From: AC-32 sp963813435
GTDB taxonomy: Bacteria > Actinomycetota > Thermoleophilia > Gaiellales > Gaiellaceae
Direction: 5' to 3'
Length of the DNA stretch: 64,000 nucleotides
Assembly (NCBI GenBank): GCA_963813435.1
Contig: CAWEYY010000002.1
Span: 496,001-560,000 of the forward strand
The translations under genes and the position numbers were made by a program. How positions within the stretch are numbered: the first letter of the stretch is position 1; each line of letters begins with the position of its first letter. Shown here piece by piece: positions 39,928 through 48,408 of this stretch. The notes below the pieces were generated by a model. That model saw only the letters and a list, made by a program, of their open reading frames with translations, was not told where the DNA came from and did no database searches.

Positions 39928-40692
39928 GTGAGCCTTCCGGCCGGCACCGTCACGTTCCTGTTCACCGACATCGAGGGCTCGACGCGGCTGCTACAGGAGC
40001 TCGGCGACGACTACGGGCAAGTCGTGGCAGATCATCGGCGGCTCCTGCGCGAGGTCTTCCAGGAGCGCGGCGGCAGCGAGGTGGACACGCAGGGCGACGC
40101 GTTCTTCTATTCGTTCACGCGCGCGCGGGACGCGGTGGGCGCGGCCGTCGAGGGCCAGCGGGCACTCGCAGGGCACGATTGGCCGGGCGGCGCCTCCGTC
40201 CGCGTTCGAATGGGACTGCACACCGGCGAGCCGAGCGTGGGCGACGAGGGCTACGTCGGCCTCGACGTCGTGCGCGCCGCACGGATCTGTTCGGCCGGAC
40301 ACGGCGGCCAGATCCTGCTCTCCGAGACGACGCGCGCGCTGTTAGGGAACGACCTCCCCGAGCGCGTCACCGTCCGCGACCTCGGCGAACAGCATCTGAA
40401 GGACGTTCAGCACGAGCACGTCTACGAGCTTTCGCTGAACGAGTCCACCGAGGCGTTCCCACCGCTGAAGGCCGCCGAGGCGAGCGGGGAGAAGGCGATC
40501 GACAAACGGTTCGAGGAACGGATCAACCGCTACGTCGAGGAGCAGCTCGACGCCGCGCTGGGCGGACCTCCGACCACGCCGGCCCGGCACGCGGCCGGCG
40601 GGCTCTTCGCGGCGGCGAGCGGGCTCCTCACGCTCGTACTCGTGGTCGCCGCGGTCGTGGCGATCGTTCTGCTGATCAGGCTCGCGTTCTGA
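39928..40692 (+). CDS. Class III nucleotide-cyclase-domain protein with C-terminal membrane anchor
   Basis: This 254-residue protein has a class III catalytic domain at residues 1-165: TFLFTDIEGSTRLL with the first metal aspartate, DTQGDAFFYSF with the second, and RMGLHTGEPSVGDEGYVGLD. The position of the substrate lysine (KTxGD in active adenylate cyclases) is Asp here, so activity or substrate preference is doubtful, as in many actinobacterial relatives. A linker and a C-terminal transmembrane helix (LLTLVLVVAAVVAIVLLI) follow, placing the domain in the cytoplasm. GTG at 39928 is chosen since homology begins there. Confidence 0.82.
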   Translation: MSLPAGTVTFLFTDIEGSTRLLQELGDDYGQVVADHRRLLREVFQERGGSEVDTQGDAFFYSFTRARDAVGAAVEGQRALAGHDWPGGASVRVRMGLHTGEPSVGDEGYVGLDVVRAARICSAGHGGQILLSETTRALLGNDLPERVTVRDLGEQHLKDVQHEHVYELSLNESTEAFPPLKAAEASGEKAIDKRFEERINRYVEEQLDAALGGPPTTPARHAAGGLFAAASGLLTLVLVVAAVVAIVLLIRLAF

Positions 40693-40711
40693 CGCGGATA
40701 GGCTGGCGAGC

Positions 40712-41248
40712 GTGATCTCCCTCGAGACCGAGCGGCTCGTTCTCCGCCCGCCCGAGGCAGAGGACGTGGACGCGCTGGCGCCGATGTACGCCGACGCGGA
40801 CGTCATGCGCTACGTCGGCGACGGGCGCACGTTCACCCCCGAGGAGACGGCCCGGTCGGTGCAGCGCATGATGGACGGCTGGGAGGCCGACGGCTTCGGG
40901 CTGTTCACGACCGTGCGCAAGGACGGCGACGAGATCATCGGCCGGGTCGGGCTGATCGTCTGGAACCCGGAGACGTGGCAGGTGAAGAGAGCGAACGGCG
41001 ACGGGCCGACCGAGCTCGAGGTCGGCTACACGCTCGGCAAGCCGTACTGGGGCCAGGGCTACGCGACGGAGGCGGCCGGCGCCGCGCGCGACTACGCGAT
41101 CGAGAAGCTCGGAGCGGAACGGCTGATCGCGCTGATCATCCACGGCAACGACGCCTCGGAGAACGTTGCGCGGAAGCTCGGCTTCGAGTACGAGCGCGAC
41201 ATCGTCTTCGGCCCGCGAAACGCCCAGCTCTTCGCGCTGGACCAGTGA
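40712..41248 (+). CDS. GNAT acetyltransferase, RimJ/RimL-like (first of a tandem pair)
   Basis: This 178-residue acetyltransferase starts ISLETERLVLRPPEAEDVDA, the RimJ/RimL opening, and has the acetyl-CoA loop PYWGQGYATEAA followed by ASENVARKLGFEYE. It may acetylate a protein N-terminus or small amine. GTG start. The stop overlaps the GTG of a paralogue with the same plan (GTGA), so the pair arose by tandem duplication. Confidence 0.86.
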   Translation: MISLETERLVLRPPEAEDVDALAPMYADADVMRYVGDGRTFTPEETARSVQRMMDGWEADGFGLFTTVRKDGDEIIGRVGLIVWNPETWQVKRANGDGPTELEVGYTLGKPYWGQGYATEAAGAARDYAIEKLGAERLIALIIHGNDASENVARKLGFEYERDIVFGPRNAQLFALDQ

Positions 41249-41790
41249 GGCTCGAGACCGAGCGGCTCCTGCTGCGCAAGCCGGAGCGCTCGGATCTCGA
41301 CGGGTACATGGCCGTCTTCGGCGACCCGAAGGTCACGCGGTTCCTCGGGCGCGGCGGCGCGCGGAGCCGCGAGGAGGTCTCGAACGGCCTCGACCTGATG
41401 ATCCGCCACTGGGAGCAGCACGGAATCGGGCTCTTCACCGTCCTGCGCAAGGAGGACGAGCTGCTGCTCGGCCGCGTCGGCTTCCTCCTCTGGGACGAGG
41501 AGCGCTGGGTCAACGCCATGCACGAGGACCCGCAGGGACCGACCGAGACCGAGCTCGGCTGGACGCTCGGGCACGCGCACTGGAACCAGGGCTACGCGAC
41601 CGAAGGCGCGCTCGCGTGCCGCGACTGGGCGCTCGGCGAGCTCGGGCGGACCCGGCTCGTCTCGGTCATCGCGCCCGACAACGTGGGCTCGATCCGCGTC
41701 GCCGAGAAGATCGGCGAGACGCTCGAGCGCGAGGACCTGCCCGGGCCCTTCGTCCGGCGCGTCGACCTGTACTCGCTGGGCGACCGCTAG
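41245..41790 (+). CDS. GNAT acetyltransferase, RimJ/RimL-like (second of a tandem pair)
   Basis: This 181-residue paralogue of the previous gene shares the opening LETERLLLRKPERSDLDGY, GIGLFTVLRKEDELLLGRVG, and the acetyl-CoA loop AHWNQGYATEGA. Sequence has diverged enough for a different substrate. It is translationally coupled to its paralogue and lies 10 bases before the decarboxylase gene. Confidence 0.86.
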   Translation: MRLETERLLLRKPERSDLDGYMAVFGDPKVTRFLGRGGARSREEVSNGLDLMIRHWEQHGIGLFTVLRKEDELLLGRVGFLLWDEERWVNAMHEDPQGPTETELGWTLGHAHWNQGYATEGALACRDWALGELGRTRLVSVIAPDNVGSIRVAEKIGETLEREDLPGPFVRRVDLYSLGDR

Positions 41791-41800
41791 GGTCACGGCG

Positions 41801-43186
41801 ATGAGTGAAGCGCGGGATCTGCTCAGGCTGACCGCGGAGCTGGCCGCGGACTACGTCGAGACGCTCGGCGAGCGGCCGGTCTTCCCTGACGTCACCCCGG
41901 AGCAGCTGCGCGACGCTCTCGGCGGGCCGTTGCCCGAGGAGCCGCTCGATTCCGCGCAGGTCGTGAGGGAGCTCTCGGCCGCGGCCGAGCCGGGCACCGT
42001 CGCCATGGGCAGCGGCCGCTACTTCGGCTTCGTGATCGGTGGCTCGCTGCCGGCCGCTCTCGCGGCGGACTGGCTCACCTCCGCCTGGGACCAGAACGCA
42101 GGCCTGTACGTGGCCGGCCCGTCCGCCTCGGTCGTCGAGCAGGTGACGCGGGAGTGGCTCGTCGAGCTGCTCGGACTCCCTGCGGGCTTCGATCGGCTAT
42201 GTCACCGGGGCACAGCTGGCGCACGTGACCGGGCTCGCCGCGGCGCGGTTCCACGTGCTGAACGCGACCGGCTGGGACCTGACAGGGACGGGCTCACCGG
42301 CGCCCCGCCCGTCCGCGTTCTCGTCGGCGAGAAGCGCCACGTCACCGTCGACAGGGCCCTGCGGCTGCTCGGGCTCGGAGCGCCGACCCCGCTCGAGGCA
42401 GACGATCAGGGCCGGCTGCGAGCCGATGCGCTGGAGTCCGCGCTCGAGGGCGCCGAGGGCCCGACGATCGTCTGCGCGCAGGCCGGAGAGGTGAATACCG
42501 GCGCGTTCGACCCGCTGCCCGAGATCGCAGACGCGTGCGAGCGCGCGGGTGCGTGGCTCCACGTCGACGGCGCCTTCGGCCTCTGGGCCGCGGCCTCGCC
42601 CCGCTTCCGCCACCTGGTCGCGGGCGTCGAGCGGGCCGACTCGTGGACGACGGATGCCCACAAGTGGCTGAACGTCCCCTATGACTCCGGAATCGCGTTC
42701 TGCGCCCACCCCGAGTCGCACCGGGCGTCGATGGCAGTCTCCGCCGCCTACCTGATCCAGGACGAGGGCGAGAAGCGCGTGCGCGACCAGATGGACTGGG
42801 TACCGGAGTTCTCGCGTCGCGCGCGGGGTTTTACCGTCTACGCGGCACTTCGCAGCCTCGGTCGCCGAGGCGTCGCCGAACTCGTCGAGCGCGCCTGCGA
42901 CGCGGCCTCCGCGTTCGCCGCGCAGATCGTCGAGCTCCCCGGTGTCGAGGTGCTGAACGAGGTCGTCCTCAACCAGGTGCTCTTCTGCTTCGAGTCCGAC
43001 GAGCGCACCGACGACGTGCTACGCGCCGTTCAGGAGAGCGGCCGCATCTGGCTGGGAGGAACGACCTGGGACGGGCGCAAGGCGATCAGACTCTCGGTCT
43101 CCAACTGGCAGACCGGCGACGACGAGATCGCGCTCGCGGTCGACGCCTTCCGGCAGGCCGTCTACGGCCAGATGCCGGCGCGGTAG
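41801..43186 (+). CDS. PLP-dependent decarboxylase, group II (paired compensating frameshifts)
   Basis: This is an about 461-residue aromatic-amino-acid/glutamate-decarboxylase-type enzyme: HVDGAFGLWAAAS binds the PLP pyridine nitrogen, and the PLP lysine is in WTTDAHKWLNVPYD. Between about 42189 and 42283 the frame reads nonsense (FDRLCHRGTAGARD), while the neighbouring frame there gives the expected SIGYVTGAQLAHVTGLAAAR and FHVLNATGWDL. An extra base at 42188-42189 and a missing base near 42283 would restore it. It removes CO2 from an amino acid or acts as a related transferase; the substrate is open. It ends convergent with the lyase gene, overlapping 25 bases. Confidence 0.85.
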   Translation: MSEARDLLRLTAELAADYVETLGERPVFPDVTPEQLRDALGGPLPEEPLDSAQVVRELSAAAEPGTVAMGSGRYFGFVIGGSLPAALAADWLTSAWDQNAGLYVAGPSASVVEQVTREWLVELLGLPAGFDRLCHRGTAGARDRARRGAVPRAERDRLGPDRDGLTGAPPVRVLVGEKRHVTVDRALRLLGLGAPTPLEADDQGRLRADALESALEGAEGPTIVCAQAGEVNTGAFDPLPEIADACERAGAWLHVDGAFGLWAAASPRFRHLVAGVERADSWTTDAHKWLNVPYDSGIAFCAHPESHRASMAVSAAYLIQDEGEKRVRDQMDWVPEFSRRARGFTVYAALRSLGRRGVAELVERACDAASAFAAQIVELPGVEVLNEVVLNQVLFCFESDERTDDVLRAVQESGRIWLGGTTWDGRKAIRLSVSNWQTGDDEIALAVDAFRQAVYGQMPAR

Positions 43187-44011
43187 AGCTGACCCTCGAG
43201 CTTGCGGCCCAGCGCCGCCTCGAGCCACTCCGAGATCCGGATCAGCGCGTCCAGGTCGACGCCCGTCTCGATCCCCTCGCGCTCGAGCAGGTAGACGAGG
43301 TCCTCGGTGGCGATGTTGCCGCTCGCTCGCGGCGCATAGGGGCAGCCGCCGAGGCCTCCCACCGAGGCGTCGAGCACCTGCGCGCCCGCGCCGAGCGCGG
43401 CGAGCGCGTTCGCGTAGCCCGGTGTTGCGCGTGTTGTGCCCGTGGAAGCCGGCGGCCTTCGTCCGCGCGGTCAGCTCGCTCACCTCACGGGGCACCGCGA
43501 CCCCGATCGTGTCCGCGAGGACGACCTCGTGAGCCGCGAACCGCTCGGCCAGCTCGGCCACGCGCCCGGGATCGACCCGCCCCTCGAACGGACAGCCGAA
43601 CGCGACGCTGATCGTCACCGTGGCCGGCCGGTCGGCTGCGGCGAGGATCCGCTCGACCCGCTCGATCGCCTCCGCGAGGGACGCGTTCCCGTTGTGCCGG
43701 TTGAACCCCTCGGTCGCGCCGAGTGTGACGTTGAGGCGGTCGAGCCCCGAGGACGCGAAGCGCTCGTAGCCCTGCTCGTTGAGCACGAGCCCGGAGTACT
43801 CGGTCTTTTCGCGCCGCTGGATCGCGGCGACCACCTCCTCCGCGCCGGCCATCTGCGGCACGCGGTCGTCCCTGACGAAGCTGACCGCCTCGACCCGCGG
43901 CAGCCCCGCGGCGGCAAGCCGGTTGACGAGGTCGGCGCGAACCGCGGGCTCGAACGCCTCGGCCTCGTTCTGAAGGCCGTCACGCGGCCCGACGTCGCAG
44001 AGCGTGAGCAT
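43162..44011 (-). CDS. HMG-CoA lyase-type enzyme (one-base frameshift)
   Basis: The protein starts CDVGPRDGLQNEAEAFEP, the hydroxymethylglutaryl-CoA lyase opening with the metal aspartate and catalytic Arg, then VSVAFGCPFEGRVDP-type and VLADTIGVAVP. The frame breaks at HNTRNTG; the other frame supplies YANALAALGAGAQVLDASVG and GLGGCPYAPRASGNIATED, with the catalytic cysteine loop. One extra base in 43418-43420 accounts for it; corrected length is about 282 residues. It cleaves a 3-hydroxy-3-methylglutaryl-CoA-like thioester, usually in leucine breakdown. The ATG shares a base with the stop of the PPOX gene. Confidence 0.85.
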
Positions 44012-44397
44012 CAGTCGAGGCCGTGCGACTCGACCCGCTCGGCGCGGATCCGGGCGGTGATCCTCGTCTCGCCGGGCACGTGGGAGTAGGTGTCGCGGCC
44101 CAGGTACTTCTTCGCCAGCGAGTCGATCTGCTCGGTCGCGCCGTCGAGGGACAGCTCGACGGTTCCGTCGACCGCGACCCACCGGAACGGATTCGTGGAA
44201 TCGATGACGAGCAGCGAGACGCGGGGATCCGCGCGCAGGTACCGGTCTTTGGCGCGGCCCACGGCGGTGTTGAACGACACTCCTTCGTCGTCGACGTCGA
44301 CCCAGACGACCGTCGAGTGCGGAGAGCCATTCGGGCGCAGAGTCGTGATCGTGCCGACATTCGGCTCGGCCAGGAACTCGCGCTCCGGAGGGGTCAG
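44011..44397 (-). CDS. PPOX-class flavin/F420-binding protein with a probable CTG start
   Basis: The protein reads TPPEREFLAEPNVGTITTLR, PNGSPHSTVVWVDV, then TAVGRAKDRYLRADPRVSLL, which matches the pyridoxamine-5'-phosphate-oxidase-like family whose actinobacterial members bind FMN or F420. The first GTG (44280) would remove the first strands, so the gene must start upstream. Only CTG at 44397 or ATT at 44412 is available after an in-frame stop; CTG gives 128 residues with the normal N-terminus. It is divergent from the BNR gene and coupled to the lyase. F420 use is plausible because fbiC is present. Confidence 0.78.
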   Translation of the reverse strand: MTPPEREFLAEPNVGTITTLRPNGSPHSTVVWVDVDDEGVSFNTAVGRAKDRYLRADPRVSLLVIDSTNPFRWVAVDGTVELSLDGATEQIDSLAKKYLGRDTYSHVPGETRITARIRAERVESHGLD

Positions 44398-44435
44398 CGT
44401 CGCGTTCGGAATGACCTCGGTAGGCTAGTGCCTCG

Positions 44436-45515
44436 ATGGGTGTCGCCGTCCTCGTCGGTACGCGCAAGGGCCTCTTCGTTCTCACGAGCGACGAGGGCCG
44501 GAGCGAGTGGTCGGTGGAAGCGCCGCAACTGGTCGGCTGGGAGGTCTTCCACGCGATGCGCGACCCGCGCGACGGCACCCTCCATGCGGCGACGAACCAC
44601 ATGGTCTACGGCGCGACGACACATCGCTCGACGGATCTCGGCGAGACCTGGGAGCGGACCGAGGGGATCGGTCTCCCCGAGGAGAGCGGGCTCACCTGGG
44701 AGAAGTCCTGGCACGTCGAGCCGGGTCACCCCGACCAGCCGCAGACGCTCTGGCTCGGCGGCACGCCCGGAGCGCTCTTCCGAAGCGACGACGGGGGCTC
44801 TTCGTGGACGCCGGTCCAGTCGCTCGTCGAGCACTCGACGCGCGAACGTTGGGCGGCGGGCGCAGGCGGCATGTGCTGCCATTCGATCCAGGTCGACCCG
44901 TCCGACCCGCATCGGCTCTACATCGCGATTTCCGCCGCGGGTGCCTTCCGCAGCGACGACGGCGGCGAGACGTGGGAGCCCAAGAACTCCGGAGTCGCGG
45001 CCGATTTCATGCCCGACGACCCGTTCCCCGAGGTCGGCCAGTGCGTCCACAAGCTGCTCGTGCACCCGGCCAGGCCGGAGCGCCTGTGGCAGCAGAACCA
45101 CTGCGGCGTCTACCGCTCCGACGACCGCGGCGACAACTGGGAGCGGCTCGAGGGCAACGGCCTCCCGAGCGGCTTCGGCTTCCCGATCGCGCTCGACCCG
45201 TCCGACCCGGACGCGGCCTACGTCGTCCCCGAGGAAGGCGCCGAGAACCGGGTCACGCCGAACGGCCGGCTTGGGATCTACCGCACGCGCGACGCGGGCG
45301 CGTCGTGGGACCTCCTCACGGGAGGACTGCCGCAGAGCGCGTGGCAGTCCGTGAAGCGCGAGGGCATGTCCTTCGATCGGCTCGACCCGCTCGGCATCTA
45401 CCTCGGCACGCAGAGCGGCTCGGTCTTCGCGACCGCCGACGGCGGCGAGACCTGGGTCGAGGCGGCGCGCTTCCTCCCCGAGATCCTGTCCGTCGAAGCG
45501 GCCGAGTGGTCGTAG
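44436..45515 (+). CDS. BNR/sialidase-like beta-propeller protein
   Basis: This 359-residue protein has repeated Asp-box motifs: STDLGETWE, RSDDGGSSW, RSDDGGETWE, RSDDRGDNWE, RTRDAGASW, ATADGGETW. These are the SxDxGxTW signatures of BNR propellers. No signal peptide is visible, so it is probably cytoplasmic. Sialidase catalytic residues are not evident, so glycoside hydrolysis is unlikely. The gene overlaps a MoaD/ThiS-like gene by 10 bases, and the two may work together. Confidence 0.85.
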   Translation: MGVAVLVGTRKGLFVLTSDEGRSEWSVEAPQLVGWEVFHAMRDPRDGTLHAATNHMVYGATTHRSTDLGETWERTEGIGLPEESGLTWEKSWHVEPGHPDQPQTLWLGGTPGALFRSDDGGSSWTPVQSLVEHSTRERWAAGAGGMCCHSIQVDPSDPHRLYIAISAAGAFRSDDGGETWEPKNSGVAADFMPDDPFPEVGQCVHKLLVHPARPERLWQQNHCGVYRSDDRGDNWERLEGNGLPSGFGFPIALDPSDPDAAYVVPEEGAENRVTPNGRLGIYRTRDAGASWDLLTGGLPQSAWQSVKREGMSFDRLDPLGIYLGTQSGSVFATADGGETWVEAARFLPEILSVEAAEWS

Positions 45516-45754
45516 TCCTGCTGCCCTCGCTGCTCGCGACCGAGGCGGGCGGCCAGGGACGCTTCGAGCTCGACGCATCGACGCCCGACCAGGCCCTGAA
45601 AGCGCTGCCGATCGCCGACCTGATCTTCGACGAGCACGGCCGGTTGCGGCCGCTTGTGAACGTCTACGTCAACCGGACGCAGATCGACCGGCTCGACGGG
45701 CCCCTCGGCGACGGCGACGAGATCAGGTTGGTCGCCGCCGTCGCCGGGGGCTGA
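45506..45754 (+). CDS. MoaD/ThiS-family small sulfur-carrier-like protein
   Basis: This 82-residue protein has the ubiquitin-like beta-grasp pattern and ends in LVAAVAGG, with the terminal Gly-Gly that is adenylated and thiocarboxylated in MoaD and ThiS. NVYVNRTQIDRLDGPL and GDEIRLVAAV are the usual last strands. GTG at 45506 overlaps the BNR gene. No MoeB/ThiF activating enzyme or MoaE is close by, so the partner is unknown. It may carry sulfur or mark the BNR protein or another target. Confidence 0.82.
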   Translation: MVVVLLPSLLATEAGGQGRFELDASTPDQALKALPIADLIFDEHGRLRPLVNVYVNRTQIDRLDGPLGDGDEIRLVAAVAGG

Positions 45755-45760
45755 CAACCC

Positions 45761-47107
45761 TCACGTCAGCGCGGCGCCCTTCGTCTCGCGGCCGAACACT
45801 GCGGCGACCAGCCCTCCCGCCGCCATCACGATCGCGATGAACGTCAGCGACCAGGTCGTGCTGCCGGTCGCGTCCTTCAGGTGGCCGAAGATGTACGGGC
45901 CGGCGATCGCCGCCGCCTTGCCCACGCCCTCCATCACGCCGAAGGCGCTCGAACGCAGCCGCGTCGGGAACAGCTCGGCCGTGTACGGGTAGACCGCGCC
46001 CCAGGCGCCGAGGTTGAAGAAGCCGACGAAGAAGAGCGCGGTCACGTAGACACCCTCCGAGTCGGCGACCGCGAAGGCGTACGCGGAGATGCCGCCGAGG
46101 ACGAGGAACGCCGCGAGCGTCGGCTTGCGGCCGATTCGCTCGACGAGCCAGATCGCCGCCGCGTAGCCGGGGAACTGCGCGAGCGCGCTCAGCGTCAGCA
46201 GGAGGTAGACGTCGACGTGGAAGCTCTTCTCCGACTGGAGCACGAACGGCAACCACAGGAAGAGGCCGTAGTACGAGACGTTGAGCGCGATCCAGATGAG
46301 CGCGGTCGGGACAGTGCGCCGGCGGAGCGCCGGCTCGACGAGCTCCCGCGCCGGCGACTCGGGCTCCTCGGGGGCGCTGAGCTCGCCCGCTTCGACCGAC
46401 TCGCCGGTGATCTCCTCCAGCACCTCGGCGGCTTCCCGGCTTCGGCCTCGGCGGGCGAGGAAGTACGGGCTCTCGGGCAGCGTGCGCCGAACGACGAAGG
46501 CAAGCAACGCCGGGAATGCCGCGGCCAGGAACAGGTACCGCCAGCTCCAGTCGCCGAAGCGGTCGAAGTTCGGGCCAAGGAAGAGGAACGAGAGGCCGAT
46601 CGCGAACAGCAGGCCGACGGGCCACCAGAAGTCGAGGAACACAAGCAGCCGCCCCCTCCGCTGCGGCGGCAGGTACTCCGCGAGGATCGACGGGTCGACG
46701 ACGAGCATCCCACCGAGGCCGAGCCCGGCCAGGAAGCGGAGCGTCATCACCGACCACGGCCCCCAGGCGAGCGCGGTCGCGGCGGTGCAGAGCGCGTACC
46801 AGAGGATCGAGTACTGGAAGATTGCCCGCCGCCCGATCCGGTCGGCCGTACGCCCCAGCACGAGCGAGCCACAGAGCGAGCCGGCCAACGCAGCGCTGTT
46901 GACAAGGCCCTGCATCGCCCCGCTCAGGTTCCAGGTGGTCGCGAAGATCGGCGCGACGAAGCCGACGAGCAGGATCTCCATGGCGACGAACGTCCAGGCG
47001 ATGCCGGTCACCAGCACCGCCTTGCGGTGGAATGGCGTGAGATCGCGGGCGCGCAGGACCTCCTCGACGTCCCGCGCGCCCGGTACGGCGATGTCCGCCG
47101 TGGTCAT
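45761..47107 (-). CDS. MFS transporter, sugar/organic-acid type
   Basis: This 448-residue major-facilitator permease has 12 predicted helices, the loop 2-3 motif LGRTADRIGRR, and its repeat WLVERIGRKPTL after helix 8, plus RFLAGLGLGGMLVVDPSILA and SPYFLARRGR. It resembles the aromatic-acid/sugar-porter branch (SV2-like), moving an organic acid or sugar with protons. The motif PESPYFL after helix 6 is that of sugar-porter relatives. It follows the isochorismatase gene by 8 bases, and both may be in one unit. Confidence 0.86.
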   Translation of the reverse strand: MTTADIAVPGARDVEEVLRARDLTPFHRKAVLVTGIAWTFVAMEILLVGFVAPIFATTWNLSGAMQGLVNSAALAGSLCGSLVLGRTADRIGRRAIFQYSILWYALCTAATALAWGPWSVMTLRFLAGLGLGGMLVVDPSILAEYLPPQRRGRLLVFLDFWWPVGLLFAIGLSFLFLGPNFDRFGDWSWRYLFLAAAFPALLAFVVRRTLPESPYFLARRGRSREAAEVLEEITGESVEAGELSAPEEPESPARELVEPALRRRTVPTALIWIALNVSYYGLFLWLPFVLQSEKSFHVDVYLLLTLSALAQFPGYAAAIWLVERIGRKPTLAAFLVLGGISAYAFAVADSEGVYVTALFFVGFFNLGAWGAVYPYTAELFPTRLRSSAFGVMEGVGKAAAIAGPYIFGHLKDATGSTTWSLTFIAIVMAAGGLVAAVFGRETKGAALT

Positions 47108-47115
47108 GGCCTAGA

Positions 47116-47664
47116 TCAGGTCGTGGCGGCGGCCGGCGTGCGTGCGAGCTGCTCGACCGACGTGATCGTCGCTCCATACGCCATGTGCAGGTACTCGAGC
47201 GCCTCGTCTTCGTCGACGCCCTCGAAGCCGCAGACCGCGTCGCGCGGGATCAGGATCTTGTAGCCGCGCGTCAGCGCGCCGTACGAGGAGTGCCGCACGC
47301 AGATGTGCGTGTGCTGGCCGGTGATCACGACCTCGTCCACGCCCTTCGCCTTGAGCTGCTCGTCGAGCCCGGTCGAGTCGAACGCGCCGTAGTGATGCTT
47401 CGGCGAGATGATCTCGCCCTCCTGGGGCTCGAGCTGCGGGATCACGTCCGCCTCGGGCGTGCCCGCCATCGCGTGCTCGCCCCAGACGCGCAGCTCCGGG
47501 TCGTCCGGGTCGTGCGCGTCGTTCGAGAACACGACGACCCACCCCTCCTCCCGCGCGTGTGCGAGCAGCCTCTGCAACGGCTCGATGATTGCCTGCGCCT
47601 TCGGGTTCGCGAGCTTTCCGTCGACGAAGTCGTTGAGCATGTCGACGATGATCAGTGCGCGCAT
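47116..47664 (-). CDS. Isochorismatase-family cysteine hydrolase (nicotinamidase-like)
   Basis: This 182-residue hydrolase has the catalytic triad of the family: Asp in LIIVDMLNDFVDG, Lys in ISPKHHYGAFDST, and Cys in GQHTHICVRHSSYGALTRG. Nicotinamidases and isochorismatases share this fold. The metal ligands expected of PncA (D-x-H after the Asp) are not obvious, so the amide substrate is not certain. The divergent gene is an NrtR-like NUDIX regulator of NAD metabolism, which favours a nicotinamide role. AGGAGG lies upstream of ATG 47664. Confidence 0.83.
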   Translation of the reverse strand: MRALIIVDMLNDFVDGKLANPKAQAIIEPLQRLLAHAREEGWVVVFSNDAHDPDDPELRVWGEHAMAGTPEADVIPQLEPQEGEIISPKHHYGAFDSTGLDEQLKAKGVDEVVITGQHTHICVRHSSYGALTRGYKILIPRDAVCGFEGVDEDEALEYLHMAYGATITSVEQLARTPAAATT

Positions 47665-47691
47665 TCCTGAGTCCTCCTGTTCGTTTCGGGT

Positions 47692-47718
47692 AGGTTTACG
47701 ACTGTGGGGCGAAAACCT
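47692..47718. promoter_or_regulatory. Candidate operator between isochorismatase and NrtR-like gene
   Basis: AGGTTT and AAACCT form an inverted repeat with a 15-base spacer, overlapping the GTG of the NrtR-like gene and the region from which both genes are probably transcribed. A TAGGTT hexamer at 47691 is a candidate -10 for the NrtR-like gene. A self-regulated NrtR site is possible; the arms are short. Confidence 0.35.
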
Positions 47719-48408
47719 GCTGCGCAGTCTACCACCGGGCGGCCGGCCCAGGTCACGCTTGCGGTCGTCCTTCAGGTTCGCGAGAGCGTCCTGCAGGTGC
47801 TGCTGTGGCAACGGGCACGCGAGCCGTTCCTCGGAGCGTGGTCCCTCCCGGGCGGCTACCTCGAGCCCGGGGAAACGCTGGAGGAGTCGATCCGACGGCA
47901 CCTCGCCGTCAAGGTCGACGTACGCGAGGTCGCGCACCTCGAGCAGCTCGAGACGCTGAGCGACCCGAACCGCAACCCGCTCGACTGGGAGCTCGCAAAC
48001 GCGTACCTCGGTCTCGTCCCGGCCGACCTCGACCCGGCCGTGCCGGAGGACACGCGCTGGCATCCGGTCTCGCAGCTGCCGGACCTCGCGTTCGACCACG
48101 AGGCGATCACGCTCGCCGGGCGCGATCGGCTCCGTGCGAAGCTCTCGTACACGAACGCTGGCTTCGCGCTCGCGCCACCCGTGTTCACCCTCTCCGAGCT
48201 ACGGGAGCTGTACGTCGCGGCGCTCGGACACGAGGTCTCGGCGACGAACCTCCAGCGGGTTCTCCTTCGCCGCGGCGTGCTCGAGCCGACGGGCGAGCGG
48301 CGGGCGTCGGGCCGCACCGGGGGCCGCCCGGCCGCGCTCTACCGCTTCCGCTCGCGCCGCCTCGAGATCACCGACCAGTTCGCGGTCCTGAGACCACCGG
48401 AGCGCTAG
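47704..48408 (+). CDS. NrtR-like NUDIX transcriptional regulator
   Basis: This 234-residue protein has a NUDIX-like domain (LAVVLQVRESVLQVLLWQRA, WSLPGGYLEPGETLEESIRR) followed by a C-terminal winged helix (FTLSELRELYVAALGHEVSA, TNLQRVLLRRGVLEPTG, GRPAALYRF). This is the layout of NrtR, a repressor of NAD synthesis genes that senses ADP-ribose. The Nudix box is degenerate (GGYLEPGETLEESIRRHLAVK), as expected for a non-hydrolytic NrtR. GTG at 47704 has no Shine-Dalgarno and a -10 just upstream, so it is probably leaderless. It is divergent from the isochorismatase-like gene. Confidence 0.87.
   Translation: MGRKPAAQSTTGRPAQVTLAVVLQVRESVLQVLLWQRAREPFLGAWSLPGGYLEPGETLEESIRRHLAVKVDVREVAHLEQLETLSDPNRNPLDWELANAYLGLVPADLDPAVPEDTRWHPVSQLPDLAFDHEAITLAGRDRLRAKLSYTNAGFALAPPVFTLSELRELYVAALGHEVSATNLQRVLLRRGVLEPTGERRASGRTGGRPAALYRFRSRRLEITDQFAVLRPPER

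Noticed and set aside
44436..45515. True sialidase
   Set aside because: Asp boxes are structural; the arginine triad and nucleophile tyrosine of sialidases are not evident and there is no signal peptide.
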